Counted from the first letter of the stretch, positions 33,631 through 43,477 are shown. The stretch: DNA of 64,000 bases from Planctobacterium sp047947135 (GCA_047947135.1 CP170457.1:3224001-3288000); one strand, 5' to 3'. Numbers and translations are program-made. The notes: generated from the letters alone by a model not told the origin.

Positions 33631-34245
33631 ATGGCCCAGTCCCCCGCCCCTTGCCAAAATAAACAGTACGCAGTAGGAGCGTCTGTTGATAATCTGGAGT
33701 TAACACAACTTATTAATTCAGGCATACAACGAATGTCTGAAGGGGTCGATGAAAGCAAAGCCTATGCGGCTATATATCTTGAATTGAAAAGAATCGCTCG
33801 TTACCTGCTTACTAATAATCAGCTGCAATATACTCTAGGCCCAACGCAGTTAGTTCATGAGGCCTACCTCAAACAGTACAAAATCAAACAATTAAAAAGC
33901 TGGGAAGACAGGAAGCATTTTTTCAATCATTACTTTGCTGTTTTACGCTGTATTATTGTCGACTATGTAAGGATGAAAAACGCCCAAAAACGGACTCAAA
34001 AATTCCCTGAATCAGATACAGATGATGACATCGAAATATCGGATATGGAAACCGTGCTAACGGTTGGTGATGCAATTGAGAAAGTAAGGAAAATTGATGA
34101 AGAAACTGCGGATCTTCTTGAGTTGCGCTTCTTTGCCGGACTTTCAACTTACGAAATTGCAGATAACATGGGATTGTGCCCAAGAAAGGTACAAAGACAG
34201 CTGGTGAAAGCCAAAAGTGTGCTCAAAAGGATAATATCAGACTAG
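33631..34245 (+). CDS. ECF-type sigma factor, kinase-associated (TIGR02999/ECF43-like)
   Basis: 204 residues. Region 2 is at about 45-115 (LKRIARYLLTNNQLQYTLGP, then TQLVHEAYLKQ and WEDRKHFFNHYFAVLRCIIV), characteristic of the PF07638/TIGR02999 group. Region 4 is at about 145-204 (DEETADLLELRFFAGLSTYE, IADNMGLCPRKVQRQLVKAK). Sigma factors of this type lack an anti-sigma gene and, in Vibrio, are switched on by phosphorylation of a Thr by a co-encoded PknB-type kinase. The TPR kinase at 29345 is the likely partner here, separated by an opposing DUF418 gene. Several Thr residues in region 2 are candidates. Confidence 0.85.
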   Translation: MAQSPAPCQNKQYAVGASVDNLELTQLINSGIQRMSEGVDESKAYAAIYLELKRIARYLLTNNQLQYTLGPTQLVHEAYLKQYKIKQLKSWEDRKHFFNHYFAVLRCIIVDYVRMKNAQKRTQKFPESDTDDDIEISDMETVLTVGDAIEKVRKIDEETADLLELRFFAGLSTYEIADNMGLCPRKVQRQLVKAKSVLKRIISD

Positions 34246-34592
34246 CTCAGTTTACAATTATTAGAAATACAAACCGAGCGACATTTTCTACCGGTGAATA
34301 ATACTTCCGATACAACTATTCAATGTTATGACTAGCCCTTAAACCAGTTTGTGTAGGAGTTTCAGCGGCTTCAAAATTTCTCCGAAAAGTATATCCCTCA
34401 ATTCTCGAGTAAAATTATCACCCATCCATTTTGTCGCTTCAATCGACAAACAATGCGTTGCTGCTTTCCGTGTGTATCGGTCTATACTGAGTAATGATAA
34501 TCGCTGTTCTTAGTATCATAAAATACTGGGAACAAAACAATCTGTGCCGCTTTAAGACGCAAAAAAGCCACAGAATTAGTGACAGGTTTCTG
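34246..34592. other. Intergenic stretch, no recognised gene
   Basis: No RNA gene, repeat or convincing promoter was identified. On the minus strand 34339-34508 there is an open frame of about 57 codons (IEATKWMGDNFTRELRDILF is part of it) with no suitable start codon; it may be a gene remnant but cannot be assigned. The promoter of the diguanylate cyclase must lie in the right part of this stretch. Confidence 0.3.
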
Positions 34593-35981
34593 ATGACAGA
34601 TTTTTCTGCTGAGCTAAATTTAAAGACCCTTCTTGAACATGCTCATATCGGTGTTGTTATACATCGCTGGGACACCTCCGTGGTTTACGCAAATCCAACT
34701 GCGCTGAAACTCCTGCGCTTAACACACGAACAAATCATTGGAAAAGATGCGTACGATCCCCAATGGAGTTTTTTGGATGAAGCCGGCAAAAAGCTCCCGG
34801 TTGAAGAATTTCCAGTAAGCAAAGTCAAACAATCAAAAGGTCGATTAAACAATGAAATCATGGGTGTAATTGATAGCACTAGTGAAGATATAAGCTGGTT
34901 TATGATTAACGCCTATTTTGAAGGCAATGCTGGTGATGTTGGATTTATCATTATCACTTTTAATGATATTTCTGAAATGCGTGACCTGTTTTCTTTTCAG
35001 GATATTGTTGAAAACACGCAGGATATCGTCATTGTCACTGAAGCGAACGATATCAACTACCCTACAGGCCCCAAAATAATCTATGTTAATAAAGCATTTG
35101 AAGAACTTACCGGGTATAAACAAAGTGAGGTGATTGGCGAGTCTCCGCGCATACTGCAAGGAGACCTGACGGACAAAGAGGCAACCACTCGAATCCACAA
35201 TGCGTTGCAGGAACAAAAGGCCATTACCGAAACCCTGCTAAACTACGATAGCTCTGGCCGACCCTACTGGATAGAGATGAATATCATTCCGCTCAGAAAT
35301 AAATACAATGAGGTGACCCATTTTGCAGCCATTGAACGGGACGTTTCAGAACGTAAGTTTCAACAGGAACAGTTGGAAAAACGCAATAAAGACCTGAAGG
35401 TGCTTAAACAAAACCTGGAACTTATTGTCGAAGAGCGCACTATGGAGCTGCAAAAAGCAAAAGCTCAATTAGAGACGATCGCGTTTTTTGATCCCTTAAC
35501 CAATATTCCGAATCGACGCTTCTTTATTGATCAGGCCAACAAACTGGTTAAAAGCAGCAGTCGCCATGATTTTGCAGTAGCCTTCGGCTTACTCGATATT
35601 GATAACTTTAAGCAATTAAATGATAGCCATGGTCATGATGTTGGTGACGCTGTGCTTGTCGAACTTGCCAATGCCCTGACGCATATATTTCGGTCTGATG
35701 ACGCTTTTTGTCGTTATGGTGGTGAAGAGTTTGCTTTCGCATTTTCGATTAAACAAAATACAGACGTAGAGGTTGTTGCAGACAGATTATTAAGCGCGAT
35801 TAGGAGCATTACTGTGCAATCCGAAAACAAAAACCTGATCAACATTACTGCCAGTTTAGGTATTAAAATCACCCAACCAGATTCAAATACGGACCTTGAG
35901 CAAGAAGTCAAACATGCCGATATGGCGATGTACAAAGCAAAAACATCAGGTAAAGATCAATACTGTATCTTCTCTGAGTAA
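34593..35981 (+). CDS. Diguanylate cyclase with two PAS domains
   Basis: 462 residues from the ATG at 34593 (the open frame extends 33 residues upstream without a ribosome site). PAS1 is at about 10-115 (AHIGVVIHRWDTSVVYANPT) and PAS2 plus PAC at about 125-255 (IIYVNKAFEELTGYKQSEVI, GESPRILQGD), the latter like light- or redox-sensing PAS domains but without an NCRFLQ flavin cysteine motif. A coiled coil joins it to a GGDEF domain (about 300-460) with active site GGEEF (RYGGEEFAF) and the inhibitory RxxD site (RSDD) just before it. It should make cyclic di-GMP in the cytoplasm. Terminator follows directly. Confidence 0.92.
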   Translation: MTDFSAELNLKTLLEHAHIGVVIHRWDTSVVYANPTALKLLRLTHEQIIGKDAYDPQWSFLDEAGKKLPVEEFPVSKVKQSKGRLNNEIMGVIDSTSEDISWFMINAYFEGNAGDVGFIIITFNDISEMRDLFSFQDIVENTQDIVIVTEANDINYPTGPKIIYVNKAFEELTGYKQSEVIGESPRILQGDLTDKEATTRIHNALQEQKAITETLLNYDSSGRPYWIEMNIIPLRNKYNEVTHFAAIERDVSERKFQQEQLEKRNKDLKVLKQNLELIVEERTMELQKAKAQLETIAFFDPLTNIPNRRFFIDQANKLVKSSSRHDFAVAFGLLDIDNFKQLNDSHGHDVGDAVLVELANALTHIFRSDDAFCRYGGEEFAFAFSIKQNTDVEVVADRLLSAIRSITVQSENKNLINITASLGIKITQPDSNTDLEQEVKHADMAMYKAKTSGKDQYCIFSE

Positions 35982-36005
35982 TAGTTGACCAGGTCAACTA
36001 TTTTG
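35980..36005 (+). terminator. Rho-independent terminator after the PAS-GGDEF gene
   Basis: Near-perfect palindrome AATAGTTGACC / GGTCAACTATT overlapping the stop codon, followed by TTTT. A second GC-rich hairpin (GGCTGCG...CGCAGCC then CTTTT) at 36121-36157 separates the convergent PfpI gene. Confidence 0.65.
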
Positions 36006-36161
36006 GATTACTGCAGTGTAGCGCACTCAACCCTGCTCATCTTTTCTGCATCTTTTTATTGGCGATTGAATTGGGCACGTTGTTGACATACTTTATGCTC
36101 CAACAGTGTTCGCAAGATAAGGCTGCGTCAGCAATCAACCGGCGCAGCCCTTTTAACAAAG

Positions 36162-36839
36162 CTACTGGAGAGAAATTTGTCTTACCATGGCTGCCCCTAC
36201 CGCATGGGCACTGGCAGGATTTTGACCGGTGATCAGTCGACCATCTTCAACCACGTATTCACCCCAAGGCTGTACCTTGCTGTAACGAGCCGCATTGCGC
36301 GCCAGATGTTCTTCCAACAAATAGGGAATATTATCAATAGTGCCATAATCAATTTCTTCTTCGCGCGTAAAGGCAGTGACTGATTTATCGGCCAACAGCT
36401 TTTTACCATCGCTAAGTATTATGGGCAATAGTGCCGCTGGTCCATGGCATACCGCGCCCAACACGCCCCCGTTCTCATAATGAGCAGCTGCGACTGTGGC
36501 AAAATCGTCGTTTGCGTATAAATCCGATAGCAAGCCAAATCCGCCTGGATAAAATATGCCATGATAATCGTCGACATTGATATCAGATACCGGAATGGTA
36601 TTGTTAATCCGTTTCTGAAAGTCACTATCGCCCAGGATCTTACTGTTCACCTCATCATCTTCGATGTCAATACCATAGATCGGCGCTTTGCCTCCTTTGA
36701 TGGATGCAATGTCGTAATCGAATCCCGCCTTTAAGAACACATCAATCGCGTGTGTTAATTCTGGTGAGTAAGTACCATTTTCTTCTTTAGTTTCGCCTAA
36801 GAATGCATGGTTAGTGACGGGAATAAGTATCTTTTTCAT
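36162..36839 (-). CDS. DJ-1/PfpI-family protein (class I glutamine amidotransferase-like, Hsp31-type)
   Basis: 225 residues of the DJ-1/PfpI superfamily. The nucleophile elbow is GAVCHGPAALLPI (Cys at about 131, followed by His), with the N-terminal motif ILIPVTNHAFLGETKEENGT and GIFYPGGFGLLSDLY. The layout matches Hsp31-like glyoxalase III/chaperone proteins. A well-formed AGGAGG precedes the ATG. The gene diverges from the LysR regulator across 149 bases, so the regulator probably controls it. Expected role is detoxification of reactive carbonyls or protein protection, which fits the nearby formaldehyde genes. Confidence 0.9.
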   Translation of the reverse strand: MKKILIPVTNHAFLGETKEENGTYSPELTHAIDVFLKAGFDYDIASIKGGKAPIYGIDIEDDEVNSKILGDSDFQKRINNTIPVSDINVDDYHGIFYPGGFGLLSDLYANDDFATVAAAHYENGGVLGAVCHGPAALLPIILSDGKKLLADKSVTAFTREEEIDYGTIDNIPYLLEEHLARNAARYSKVQPWGEYVVEDGRLITGQNPASAHAVGAAMVRQISLQ

Positions 36840-36988
36840 ATTCAGTACCTCCTAAATTATAAAAACAGTCTAAGTCAATCGTGTTTGCACTAACTGTTGA
36901 TTAACTCCATTATATTTGCTTCACATTTAGATGATAATAGGTCTTAATGACAAATCATTATTGCTAAACTGCAACAATAAGGAGCGTA

Positions 36989-37870
36989 ATGGATAGTTTC
37001 GACGGTATTATTGAGTTCGTCGCGGTGGCTGAGCTACAGGGGTTTGCGCCTGCAGCTAAACGCCTCGGATGCAGCACCAGCCATGTCAGCAGACAAATAT
37101 CTCGTTTGGAAGAAAGATTGGGCAGCGTTCTGTTTGCCCGTACCACGAGGCAAGTGAGTCTGACATCTAATGGACGAGCTTACTATCAGCAGTGCAAAGA
37201 CCTTGTCACTGGCCTTGAACAAGCAAACGAGCAGGTAAGAAAACAACAGTTTCAGCTCAAGGGGACCTTGAGAGTCAGTGCTGCGGGGACCTTTGCTGAA
37301 AAGTTTGTAGCCCCCGTATTGATGGAGTTTGCATTGCGTCATCCTGGCTTGAGTATCGAGATGGATTTTAATAGTCGTAATGTTAACTTTGTTGAAGAAG
37401 ACATTGATTTTGCGATCAGATATGGTCAGCTAGCGGATTCGACATTAATTGCCAGAAAACTGGTTGATCGTCCGTTGATCGCTGTGGCCAGTAAAGCGTA
37501 CATTGAGCAATTCGGTGCCCCATCACATCCCGAAAATTTAAAGTATCACAGTTGTATCATTTCCAATAATGATCACTGGACGTTTCAGGAAAATAACAAA
37601 AGCCTGAATGTCAAAGTGAGCGGACGCTGGCGATGCAACAACGCCCATGCCGTCGTCAAAAGTTGCGAGAAGGGCTTAGGGATTGCCTATATGCCAAAAT
37701 CAAACTTTACTGAATTGCTCGAGGCCGGTGCTTTATTGCCAGTATTAGAACCTTTTTGGAGCAAAGGAACGGGCAGTTGGATTGTTTATCAAAACAGACA
37801 GTTCTTACCTACGCGGGCGAGAATGGCCATCGATCACCTCTTATCTCATTTCTCTGTCTGGAAAGAATAA
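36989..37870 (+). CDS. LysR-family transcriptional regulator
   Basis: 293 residues. Winged-helix DNA-binding domain at 1-62 (FVAVAELQGFAPAAKRLGCS, then SHVSRQISRLEERLGSVLFA). The effector domain runs from about 90 to 290 (GTLRVSAAGTFAEKFVAPVL; IDFAIRYGQLADSTLIARKL). AAGGAGCGTA stands just before the ATG. The subgroup resembles regulators of divergently placed aldehyde/quinone stress genes, and its neighbour on the other strand is the PfpI-like gene, the probable target. The effector is unknown. Confidence 0.9.
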   Translation: MDSFDGIIEFVAVAELQGFAPAAKRLGCSTSHVSRQISRLEERLGSVLFARTTRQVSLTSNGRAYYQQCKDLVTGLEQANEQVRKQQFQLKGTLRVSAAGTFAEKFVAPVLMEFALRHPGLSIEMDFNSRNVNFVEEDIDFAIRYGQLADSTLIARKLVDRPLIAVASKAYIEQFGAPSHPENLKYHSCIISNNDHWTFQENNKSLNVKVSGRWRCNNAHAVVKSCEKGLGIAYMPKSNFTELLEAGALLPVLEPFWSKGTGSWIVYQNRQFLPTRARMAIDHLLSHFSVWKE

Positions 37871-38087
37871 TGCTGTTCACCATACTTGAAATGTTGAAGT
37901 TTGTATCAAAATGGACTCATGATGCAGATTATCGACCATTTGGATTTCTAAGATGACAACCTACCCTGCCATTATTACCAATAAGTAATACGGTTTTTAA
38001 TTTTGCACCTATTATCATCTCTACCCATAGAACATATAATAGGGACTATGAACTGGCAAATATGCTACGAAAACATTAGCGAGAGCG

Positions 38088-39236
38088 ATGACAATGAGCT
38101 TAAACATCAAATCCGGTCAAACCTCGATTAAATCCAAAGCTGCCGTCGCATGGGCGGCTGGTGAACCATTAAAAATTGAAGAAGTCGACGTTGAACTGCC
38201 GAAAAAAGGCGAAGTTTTAGTACGTATCGTGGCAACAGGTGTGTGTCATACAGATGCATTTACGCTATCCGGTGACGACCCTGAGGGCATTTTCCCGGCC
38301 ATTCTGGGTCACGAAGGTGGCGGTATTGTGGAGATGGTAGGAGAAGGCGTTACCAGTGTTGCAGTGGGTGATCATGTTATTCCGCTGTACACTGCCGAGT
38401 GCGGAAAATGTAAGTTCTGCACCAGTGGCAAAACCAACCTTTGTCAGGCAGTGCGAGAAACACAAGGCAAAGGCCTGATGCCTGATGGTACCTCCCGCTT
38501 CTCAATTAATGGCGAGACTATTTTCCATTACATGGGGTGCTCTACATTTTCGGAATTTACCGTACTCCCCGAAATTTCACTCGCCAAAGTTAATAAAGAG
38601 GCCCCACTGGAAGAGATATGTCTACTGGGTTGTGGTGTGACTACAGGTATGGGGGCGGTGCTAAACACAGCAAAAGTTCAAAAAGGCGATAGCGTCGCGA
38701 TATTTGGTCTTGGTGGTATAGGTTTATCAGCCATCATTGGCGCGCGTATGGCAGGTGCCAGTCGCATCATTGGCATCGATATCAATGACAGTAAGTTTGC
38801 CCTGGCAAAACAACTTGGTGCAACGGATGTGATAGATCCCAGTGAGCATGATAAGCCCATTCAAGACGTAATCATTGCCATGACCGACGGTGGCGTAGAT
38901 TATTCATTTGAATGTATTGGAAACGTCAATGTCATGCGGCAAGCGCTTGAATGTTGTCATAAAGGCTGGGGAGAATCGGTCATTATAGGTGTTGCCGGTG
39001 CGGGTCAGGAAATTTCGACACGGCCTTTCCAGTTAGTAACCGGCAGAGTCTGGCGCGGCACCGCTTTTGGTGGCGTCAAAGGTCGCAGTGAACTGCCTGA
39101 TATCGTTGAGCGCTATATGGCGGGTGAATTTGGATTGCAGGAGTTTATCACCCATACCATGTCGCTTGATGCAGTGAACACAGCATTTGAACTGATGCAT
39201 CAAGGCAAGAGTATTCGTTCAGTCGTGCACATGTAG
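38088..39236 (+). CDS. frmA: S-(hydroxymethyl)glutathione dehydrogenase (class III alcohol dehydrogenase)
   Basis: 382 residues. It oxidises the formaldehyde-glutathione adduct to S-formylglutathione with NAD and also reduces S-nitrosoglutathione. Catalytic zinc ligands: Cys in GVCHTDAFTLSG and His in GHEGGGIVEMVGEGV, with Cys in LLGCGVTTGMGAV. Structural zinc Cys quartet: CGKCKFCTSGKTNLC. Rossmann motif: FGLGGIGLSAIIGARMAGAS. The next gene, 105 bases on, completes the pathway. A GCGAGAGCG lies before the ATG. Both of its zinc sites make it a zinc-demanding enzyme, unlike the FolE2 replacement upstream. Confidence 0.95.
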   Translation: MTMSLNIKSGQTSIKSKAAVAWAAGEPLKIEEVDVELPKKGEVLVRIVATGVCHTDAFTLSGDDPEGIFPAILGHEGGGIVEMVGEGVTSVAVGDHVIPLYTAECGKCKFCTSGKTNLCQAVRETQGKGLMPDGTSRFSINGETIFHYMGCSTFSEFTVLPEISLAKVNKEAPLEEICLLGCGVTTGMGAVLNTAKVQKGDSVAIFGLGGIGLSAIIGARMAGASRIIGIDINDSKFALAKQLGATDVIDPSEHDKPIQDVIIAMTDGGVDYSFECIGNVNVMRQALECCHKGWGESVIIGVAGAGQEISTRPFQLVTGRVWRGTAFGGVKGRSELPDIVERYMAGEFGLQEFITHTMSLDAVNTAFELMHQGKSIRSVVHM

Positions 39237-39341
39237 CATGCATCAGTGCAAGAAAATCAATTTCGATTGCGTGGGCTTAAGCTCCCATTCGCCTGATTAA
39301 AACACCAAGTTCAATTCGTCCGGATATCTGAAGGAGATAAG

Positions 39342-40181
39342 GTGACCATTGAGATACTGAGTCAGAACAAGGTTTTTGGTGGCTGGCACAAACAATACCG
39401 CCACACAGCCAAAACGCTAAACTGTGCTATGCGATTAGCGATCTTTTTGCCTTCATGTGCGTCCGAACAACGAAAGGTGCCGGTACTTTACTGGCTCTCA
39501 GGCCTGACTTGTACCGACGAAAACTTTGTCCATAAGGCCGGAGCTTTCCGTAAAGCAGAAGAACTGGGAATGGCTATCGTTATTCCGGATACCAGCCCAA
39601 GAGGCAATGAGGTTGCCGATGATGAGGGGTACGATTTAGGTCAGGGTGCCGGGTTTTATGTCAACGCCACACAAGCACCCTGGGCACCTCATTATCAGAT
39701 GTATGACTACATCACTCAGGAGCTACCAGACATTATCGAAGCGAATTTCCCCGTTTCCGGAAAACGTGCAATTGCAGGTCACAGTATGGGCGGTCACGGC
39801 GCGCTGACAATTGGTTTGAAAAATCAGCAAAAATATACATCGATTTCCGCGTTTAGCCCGATCACGAATCCCAGCAAATGCCCCTGGGGAAAAAAGGCAT
39901 TTGCAGCTTATTTAGGCAGTGATGTTAATCAATGGAAAGCGCACGACGCATGTGAATTAATCAAAACAGTAGATGTGAAGTTACCGATATTAGTGGATCA
40001 GGGAGATGCGGATAATTTTCTGGAAGAACAGCTGCAACCGCAGGCACTGATTGCAGCAGCACAGAATAGAAACGTTGAATTAAACCTAAGAATGCAATCT
40101 GGTTATGATCACAGTTACTTTTTCATTGCCAGCTTCATTGATGACCATTTAGCGTTTCATCATCAGCATTTGGCTCAATAA
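39342..40181 (+). CDS. fghA: S-formylglutathione hydrolase
   Basis: 279 residues, an esterase-D type alpha/beta hydrolase that converts S-formylglutathione to formate and glutathione. Motifs: YWLSGLTCTDENFVHKAGAF near 48-67, nucleophile elbow GHSMGGHGALT (Ser at about 148), and catalytic Asp and His in DQGDADNFL and SGYDHSYFFI. GTG at 39342 is the start; AAGGAGA ends four bases before it and no ATG fits. It forms an operon with frmA. Confidence 0.94.
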   Translation: MTIEILSQNKVFGGWHKQYRHTAKTLNCAMRLAIFLPSCASEQRKVPVLYWLSGLTCTDENFVHKAGAFRKAEELGMAIVIPDTSPRGNEVADDEGYDLGQGAGFYVNATQAPWAPHYQMYDYITQELPDIIEANFPVSGKRAIAGHSMGGHGALTIGLKNQQKYTSISAFSPITNPSKCPWGKKAFAAYLGSDVNQWKAHDACELIKTVDVKLPILVDQGDADNFLEEQLQPQALIAAAQNRNVELNLRMQSGYDHSYFFIASFIDDHLAFHHQHLAQ

Positions 40182-40262
40182 CTCGCAACCAATACCAACC
40201 GCATGCAGCAGCCAGGTTTGCCTCTGATTGCTGCATTTTTCACACAGAATTTAGTGTCCAGT

Positions 40263-40742
40263 CTAGTGAAATACCCGTTCGCTAAACTCGCCGTGTTTAT
40301 AAGAGGCCATTATTTCCAGAAAATTGGTTCGGCTCAGGCGAATTAAGGTTTCATGATCGCCACACTCTAAGAATACCACTGGTTCACTGGCCAATTCATC
40401 CTCATAAATTGCATCCATATGATAGGCAGAAGGTATAGGTGGAACAGCACCGGCATCGCAATCGGTAAACATCTGATAGATTTTTGCTTCTTTGACTAAC
40501 TTAAAATTGCGATTAAGGGTTTCATTCAGTTTTTTGATACGGACTTTATGATCCGCTGGCAAAATTGCCATCATGCTCCTGCCCTCATGATCTTCCAGTA
40601 TCACCGCTTTAGCCAGTTGGTGGAGTGGAATAGAGGCGCCAATAGCACTGCCTAACGAGCTTTTGCTGTGGGGATGCGATACTAAATTGTAGGTAATTTT
40701 CTGGCTATCCAGATAATGAGTCACGCGATTTGAACTTTCCAT
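40263..40742 (-). CDS. YbaK/EbsC-family aminoacyl-tRNA deacylase-like protein
   Basis: 159 residues covering one YbaK/EbsC domain, which hydrolyses mis-charged aminoacyl-tRNA. Visible parts: TYNLVSHPHSKSSLGSAIGA, LHQLAKAVILEDHEG and MMAILPADHKVRIKKLNETL with the conserved Lys, and GAVPPIPSAYHMD, the substrate-gate Gly-x-x-Pro-Pro-like motif. Sequence continues to a non-family tail. It is a single cytoplasmic gene between fghA and hrpB, both of which face it or follow on other strands. Confidence 0.82.
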   Translation of the reverse strand: MESSNRVTHYLDSQKITYNLVSHPHSKSSLGSAIGASIPLHQLAKAVILEDHEGRSMMAILPADHKVRIKKLNETLNRNFKLVKEAKIYQMFTDCDAGAVPPIPSAYHMDAIYEDELASEPVVFLECGDHETLIRLSRTNFLEIMASYKHGEFSERVFH

Positions 40743-40894
40743 AACACCTCCCGGAAGGGTTTGTTTCGTTACTGCTCAACACCAAAACGTTAAACAATTA
40801 TCGTGCTCTAATTATAGTTTACAGTGGTTATTTTTTGTACTTTCACAGGTGGAATTACAGGCAATATTCATCTGTCTTTTATTTCAATAAATAT

Positions 40895-43477
40895 CTACTT
40901 TTTCGCCTTTATAGAACGTCCCGCTTTTTCGATGAGTGGCTCTTCTGGCCAACGATGTTTTGGGTAGCGGCCACGCATTTCTTTAGCGACGTCAAAATAA
41001 GAAGTGCGCCAAAACCCGGCTAAATCACTGGTGGTTTGAATAGGTCGCCGGGCCGGGGATAACAACTCAAATCTTAAAGGGACTTTGCCAAAACCCAGTA
41101 GCGGTGATTGCAATTCCCCAAAGACTTCCTGCAACTGCAATGACACTATAGGTCCTTGCTGCAAATCATAGATAATTTTAACCTGCTTCCCACTGGGTGC
41201 CTGGTAAAATTCAGGAGCATGAGCAGCCAATTCTTGTTGCTGCTCCCAATTCAACACCGCTTTTAACAACGGATACACGTCAACCTTTGGTAATTCCTTG
41301 GGATCTTGCAGTTCCGCTATATAGGGGAGTAACCAATCTCGAATAGATTGGGTCAGTGTCGTCTCATTTAATTGCGGAAATTCATCGCTGTATTGGCCCA
41401 GCCACGAAGCTCTGCGTAACCAGGTCTCGCAGCGCGAATTCCAATTGAGGCAATCTAATCCTTTTTCCAGCAAGTAGTCTTCGAGGTAACATTGACGATG
41501 CTCCTTGGAAATCTGATACGAAACTTCTTCATCAATATCGATTTGCTGGTAACGAGTTATGCTTTTGACACAGAGGCGTTGCTGTTTATCCGGTCCGACG
41601 ACTTCCACCGTGGTTAACTGGGATTCTAATACAGCTCTGATTTCCGTCTCATTTATGCCAATAGCGGCAAAAATACGTCCATCTCTGGCCTTAATATCAC
41701 AGTCAGTCACAACCAGCCACTGATGTGCCGTTAACGGATCGTGCTCTTGCAAACTCACACCTTTACCATTGGCCAGGATATAGCGGTGTGGGCTACCTGG
41801 ACGTTGTTTTGCCAACCGGTCAGGAAAGGCCATCAACAGTAGCTCTGCCGCACTGTGGGATGCATTTTTATCAGTAACTCCTGGACTATCGGAAACTTGT
41901 CGGTGCAACGCACTCACCTGTGTTTTGACCTGATGCAACAGAGCATGATTGATACCCTGCCTGCCGACCGCACGCTGTCTTTGCGTTAAAAACGTCTCTA
42001 GCACGTTGATCCTCAAGTGCAAATCAACACTGTCGGCATTAACAAGAATATCCCTGACGTCTAAAAGTGAAGCCAGCCAGCAGGCTAACGTTACAGATTT
42101 GCCTGCACACACCAACATCTTTGCTAATCTTGGTGTGAGCGGCAAATTGGCGGCTAGTCTTCCCGTCGCCGTCAGTTTTGCGCTTTCATCAATTAGATCC
42201 AAACGCTGAAGCAGCTCCCGAGCCTGATCGTAATGCGCCTTTTTGGGTTGGCTTAACCAGTTTGTACTTGCGTAATCGGGGCTACCCCAGACAGATAGCT
42301 GCATGATCAATGATGATAAATCGGTACTTTCTATCTCAGGATGTTGAAACGCAATAAATTGTTTTTCCTGTTCCTCACTCCACAACCTAATACAACTTCC
42401 GGGTCCTAAACGCCCTGCTCGTCCGCTTCGTTGCTGCGCTGAAGATTTCGCAATCCATCCAGTAACAAGCCTGTTTAAACCGCTGGCAGGATCAAATTGA
42501 ATGCGTTTTTCCAGACCACTGTCTATAACCGCGCTGATCCCCTCTACGGTTAAGCTGGTTTCTGCAATATTGGTACTGAAAATTATTTTTTGGCGACCAG
42601 TGTCATCTGGTAGCAGTGCTTTTTGTTGTTCTTGCAGACTTAGCGCTCCATAAAGCGGCACTAAATGCGGTGTCCTGTCTTCCTCACTGTTGACACTGAG
42701 TTGCTCCTGCACCACCTCTATACAGCGTTTAATTTCACCCTGTCCCGGTAAAAACACCAAAATATCCCGTGTGTCAGGTTTCGCCAACAGTGCTTTTACC
42801 GCCTTTAGTACCGAGAACGCAAGTAATCTTGATACTCCAGATTGCAAATTGGTTGACGACTTGTCCGGCGGTTGGTGACTAATGTCTACTGGAAAGGTTC
42901 TACCAGGGCATGAAACGGTTACGACGTCCTCCAAATAGTCCGAGACAAGCTTTGTATCGACGGTTGCTGACATCACCAACAAACGCAAATCTTCACGTAA
43001 ACTTTGTTGGATCTCGGCACTGAACATCAGGCCTAAATCACCGTGAATTGAGCGTTCATGGAATTCATCAAAAATAATTAATGCGACATCTGACAGTTCA
43101 GGATCCTGTTGCATTTTGCGGGTCAGAATCCCCTCTGTAACAATGACCAGTTTGCTCGCCTTGGAAACCCGGTTTTCATGACGCACCTGATAACCAATAG
43201 TTTCACCAACGCGTTCACCCAGATATTTAGCCAGGTAATGTGCTATCGATTTGGCGGCAATTCTGCGTGGCTGCAACATCATAATTTTGCGTTGCCCCAG
43301 CCACTTTTGATTGAGCAATGCCAAGGGTACAGCTGTCGACTTACCGGCGCCAGGTTCAGCGCTTAAAACCACATTGTGGTGCGCAGTTAACGCTGCACAT
43401 ATTTCAGGAATGACATTATGTATTGGTAGCAAATCTGTTGTTGTCGGTTTGTTATTGTTCGTCAATTTGCGTGGCAA
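40895..43477 (-). CDS. hrpB: ATP-dependent RNA helicase HrpB
   Basis: 860 residues, full length for HrpB. Walker A AEPGAGKSTAVPLALL (about 41-56), motif Ia LQPRRIAAKSIAHYLA, DEFH box IIFDEFHERSIHGDLGLM (HrpB normally has DEFH), motif III LLVMSATVDTKLV, and motifs V/VI STNIAETSLTVEGISAVIDS and QRSGRAGRLGPGSCIRL. The HA2, OB-fold and HrpB-specific C-terminal domain follow (ELLSPARRPIQTTSDLAGFW). TTG at 43477 is the only good-sized start, since the next Met is at the helicase core; the ribosome site is weak. Confidence 0.95.
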   Translation of the reverse strand: MPRKLTNNNKPTTTDLLPIHNVIPEICAALTAHHNVVLSAEPGAGKSTAVPLALLNQKWLGQRKIMMLQPRRIAAKSIAHYLAKYLGERVGETIGYQVRHENRVSKASKLVIVTEGILTRKMQQDPELSDVALIIFDEFHERSIHGDLGLMFSAEIQQSLREDLRLLVMSATVDTKLVSDYLEDVVTVSCPGRTFPVDISHQPPDKSSTNLQSGVSRLLAFSVLKAVKALLAKPDTRDILVFLPGQGEIKRCIEVVQEQLSVNSEEDRTPHLVPLYGALSLQEQQKALLPDDTGRQKIIFSTNIAETSLTVEGISAVIDSGLEKRIQFDPASGLNRLVTGWIAKSSAQQRSGRAGRLGPGSCIRLWSEEQEKQFIAFQHPEIESTDLSSLIMQLSVWGSPDYASTNWLSQPKKAHYDQARELLQRLDLIDESAKLTATGRLAANLPLTPRLAKMLVCAGKSVTLACWLASLLDVRDILVNADSVDLHLRINVLETFLTQRQRAVGRQGINHALLHQVKTQVSALHRQVSDSPGVTDKNASHSAAELLLMAFPDRLAKQRPGSPHRYILANGKGVSLQEHDPLTAHQWLVVTDCDIKARDGRIFAAIGINETEIRAVLESQLTTVEVVGPDKQQRLCVKSITRYQQIDIDEEVSYQISKEHRQCYLEDYLLEKGLDCLNWNSRCETWLRRASWLGQYSDEFPQLNETTLTQSIRDWLLPYIAELQDPKELPKVDVYPLLKAVLNWEQQQELAAHAPEFYQAPSGKQVKIIYDLQQGPIVSLQLQEVFGELQSPLLGFGKVPLRFELLSPARRPIQTTSDLAGFWRTSYFDVAKEMRGRYPKHRWPEEPLIEKAGRSIKAKK

